A stretch of 64,000 nt of DNA from Sphingobacteriaceae bacterium (GTDB taxonomy: Bacteria; Bacteroidota; Bacteroidia; Sphingobacteriales; Sphingobacteriaceae). Under the pieces are notes generated by a model. It was given only the letters and a program-made list of their open reading frames with translations, ran no database searches and was not told the DNA's origin. Below, one piece after another: positions 62,244 to 64,000 of the stretch. How positions within the stretch are numbered: position 1 is the first letter of the stretch; the number at the start of each line of letters is the position of its first letter. Position numbers and translations under genes: made by a program. The stretch lies in contig JACMJM010000026.1 of NCBI GenBank assembly GCA_014380615.1, positions 1 through 64,000 of the forward strand, in the 5' to 3' direction.

Positions 62244-62359
62244 TACAAATGTGCAAATGAGAGGATGTGCAAATGTGCAGATTATCCCTGCAAATCTTAT
62301 AAATTAAAAATGTGCAAACATGCAGGGATTTGCACATTTGCACATCAATAAATTGCACA
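62244..62359. repeat. Inverted TGTGCAAATG repeat array between radA and rng
   Basis: The spacer is almost entirely made of repeats: GATGTGCAAATGTGCA at 62259-62274 and its inverse TGCACATTTGCACATC at 62331-62346, with CCCTGCA and TGCAGGG between them. The whole can fold as a hairpin of about 90 nt. The same theme in degraded form appears after prfA. The gap has no coding potential. Confidence 0.75.
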
Positions 62360-63910
62360 TTATAATTTAATTTCTTCTTCCTTCGAATTAAGAAAGTGAA
62401 ACTCAGTAAGATAATAAGAAGGTTCCCCTTTTACTTTTATCCGTTTACCATATTTGAAGAACCAAGCCCACTGGCGTGAGTAGATTCCTTTTTTAATGTA
62501 AGCTTCAATATAAGGGTGTACGCAAAGCGTAATGTTTTTTTCGTTCTGCTCATTAAGGATATAATTGAGGTTGTTCTCAATATCATCCATCAAAATGATG
62601 CTGGCTTTAATTTCACCTGTGCCGTCGCAGGCGGGACATTTTTCGTTGGTTATGATATTCATCTCCGGACGAACGCGTTGTCTGGTAATTTGAACCAGTC
62701 CGAACTTACTTGGCGGCAAGATGGTATGCTTGGCACGATCAAGAGACATTTGCTCTCTTAGATACTCGAATAAATCTTTGCGATTAGTGGGTTTGTGCAT
62801 GTCGATAAAATCGATTACCACAATACCTCCCATATCGCGCAAGCGTAATTGCCTGGCTATTTCTTTTGCCGCTTCCTTATTTACCTGAAAAGCATTTTCT
62901 TCCTGATTTTCCGGATGAGCGGTACGGTTGCCGCTGTTAACGTCGATTACGTGTAATGCCTCGGTGTGTTCTACAACAAGATAAGCTCCTCCCGGTAGGT
63001 TTACGGTTTTGCCGAAAGCGCCCTTAATCTGTTTATCTACTCCGAAGTGTTCGAAAATTGGTTCACGCTGTTTATAGAACTTAACAATTCGTTCTAATTC
63101 GGGCGAAATCCCCTGAATATATGACCGCACTTCCTCATAAATACTGGCGTCATTTACATGGATATTTGTGAAATCGGCATTTAAAATATCCCTTAAAATG
63201 GTCGAAGCCCGGCCCATTTCTCCTAACACCTTTTTTGAAGGCTCGGTTAAAGGAAGGCGGGTAGAGAATGATTCCCATTTAGCAATGAGGTCAAGTAAGT
63301 CTTTTTGTAATTCGGCAACACCTTTGCCTTCGGAAACAGTACGGATAATTACACCGAAATTTTTCGGTTTAATACTTTCAACAATCTTTTTCAGGCGGTT
63401 TCTTTCCGAGTTATTTTTAATCTTCTTTGAGATCGAAATAACATCAGAAAATGGCACTAACACCACAAACCTTCCCGCAATAGATAGGTCTGAGCTTAGG
63501 CGGGGGCCTTTAGTTGAAATAGGTTCTTTAGCGATCTGAACCGGCAATAACATATTGCGATTCAGAATCTCAGAAATTTTGCCGGATTTGTTTATATCCT
63601 CTTCCAGCTTAAAACTATTAAGCAGTTTCTCTTTGTAACTGCCATTCTTTACAATCTTAGTCAGCTTTACAAGCGACTGTACCTGAGGCCCCAGGTCAAG
63701 ATAGTGCAGAAAAGCGTCCTTTTCGTAGCCTACATCCACAAAAGCGGCATTTAGCCCGGGCATGATTTTTTTTATCCGGCCGAGGTAAATATCACCAACA
63801 GCATAATTGTTGTTAATGTGCTCTGTGTTGAGTTCTACGAGTTGCTTGTCTTGCAGTAAAGCTATAGTCACCCCGTTGGGGGTTGAATTGATGATTAATT
63901 CTTTTACCAA
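62360..63910 (-). CDS. rng: Ribonuclease G/E family endoribonuclease
   Basis: The endoribonuclease matures rRNA and degrades mRNA. The 516-residue protein has an N-terminal S1-like RNA-binding region (AVGDIYLGRIKKIMPGLNAAFVDVG near 37-61), the catalytic DNase I-like domain (VDVNSGNRT near 329-337 and VVIDFIDM near 366 with the metal-binding Asp), and a Zn-link Cys pair (KCPACDGTG near 434-442). Length fits RNase G rather than the longer RNase E. The segment upstream has two hairpins that may terminate a gene beyond the window. Confidence 0.93.
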   Translation of the reverse strand: MVKELIINSTPNGVTIALLQDKQLVELNTEHINNNYAVGDIYLGRIKKIMPGLNAAFVDVGYEKDAFLHYLDLGPQVQSLVKLTKIVKNGSYKEKLLNSFKLEEDINKSGKISEILNRNMLLPVQIAKEPISTKGPRLSSDLSIAGRFVVLVPFSDVISISKKIKNNSERNRLKKIVESIKPKNFGVIIRTVSEGKGVAELQKDLLDLIAKWESFSTRLPLTEPSKKVLGEMGRASTILRDILNADFTNIHVNDASIYEEVRSYIQGISPELERIVKFYKQREPIFEHFGVDKQIKGAFGKTVNLPGGAYLVVEHTEALHVIDVNSGNRTAHPENQEENAFQVNKEAAKEIARQLRLRDMGGIVVIDFIDMHKPTNRKDLFEYLREQMSLDRAKHTILPPSKFGLVQITRQRVRPEMNIITNEKCPACDGTGEIKASIILMDDIENNLNYILNEQNEKNITLCVHPYIEAYIKKGIYSRQWAWFFKYGKRIKVKGEPSYYLTEFHFLNSKEEEIKL

Positions 63911-64000
63911 CAGCTACTCTTTTATGGCGGTGAAACCGCCGGGGTACAACACGAAATGAATTATAAACACAAGAACCTCCTGTCGCGAATGCGGGGAGGA
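63911..64000 (-). other. rng upstream end of window with two hairpins
   Basis: On the minus strand GGCGGT/ACCGCC (63940-63926, three-base loop) and CCTCC/GGAGG around a GC-rich core (63999-63973) can form stems. They could be the terminator region of the gene upstream of rng, which is outside the window; no T-tract is good enough to be sure. Confidence 0.35.

Noticed and set aside
1..64000. CRISPR arrays, defence islands, restriction systems or an integron
   Set aside because: I found no regularly spaced direct repeats of CRISPR type and no cas, restriction or integrase genes; the repeats present are short, irregular or palindromic.

Overview
The window looks like a chromosomal segment of a Bacteroidota bacterium, most likely family Sphingobacteriaceae (Pedobacter-like). 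This is inferred from the gene set (DUF4270 lipoprotein, DUF6807, TonB C-terminal proteins, many SPII lipoproteins and beta-barrel exports, flexible pdhA-pdhC order), from the moderate-to-low GC content, and from repeated matches to the Bacteroidota -7 promoter element TAnnTTTG. Most of it is ordinary core genome; the accessory material sits at 1-350, 3.2-3.5 kb, 31.5-31.8 kb and especially 56.2-60.9 kb.

Layout. 1-760: right end of an IS1182-type insertion sequence cut by the window edge, a small membrane protein and tRNA-Asp(GTC). 0.9-8.2 kb: prfA, a DUF6807 protein, a decayed rhuM, lpxH, a prolyl oligopeptidase, a sensor kinase and a DinB protein. 8.3-12.1 kb: a compact type III polyketide synthase locus (UbiA prenyltransferase divergent from PKS, methyltransferase and FAD oxidoreductase). 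12.1-14.9 kb: a PhoR-like kinase, then a PhoU-like protein and a PiT phosphate permease behind a candidate Pho-box promoter. 14.9-24.6 kb: hisS, two paralogous exported proteins, a metallophosphoesterase lipoprotein, a beta-barrel protein, an LtaS-type sulfatase, a tyrosine phosphatase, S1/P1 nuclease and fumC. 24.8-31.8 kb: a serine hydrolase, a response regulator, ybaB, pdhA, pdhC (no pdhB here), an outer-membrane protein and an IS3 relic.

31.8-36.7 kb is the rimP-nusA-infB operon with a strong hairpin at the very start of its leader. 36.8-45.7 kb: a YvlD-type membrane protein, a TlpA-like lipoprotein, acyl-CoA dehydrogenase, rfaE2, panD, panC, a truncated and probably non-catalytic glycogen-synthase-like domain, DUF4270 and glmS. 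45.8-56.2 kb: oxyR, a tiny lipoprotein, sodA, tadA, csaA, an RlmI-type methyltransferase, terC behind a structured leader, an NadR-like kinase, two exported proteins and a carB that stops before the allosteric domain.

56.2-60.9 kb is a small scrapyard between carB and radA. It holds a DUF4160/DUF2442 pair, two displaced copies of the radA 3' end, a decayed REP-associated transposase with REP-like repeats, a four-PAS histidine kinase, a 31-bp palindrome and a decayed LytTR gene. All radA tails point the same way as intact radA (60.9-62.2 kb), which suggests repeated insertion or recombination at the radA 3' end. The window closes with rng.

Recurring themes: several housekeeping genes (hisS, panD, csaA, rlmI) have a perfect -7 element only 3-4 nt before ATG and are probably leaderless; terC and rimP-nusA-infB have terminator-like hairpins in their leaders; hisS carries two in-frame tandem repeats built on 7-nt multiples. 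All calls are by eye from the sequence; no database search was run.
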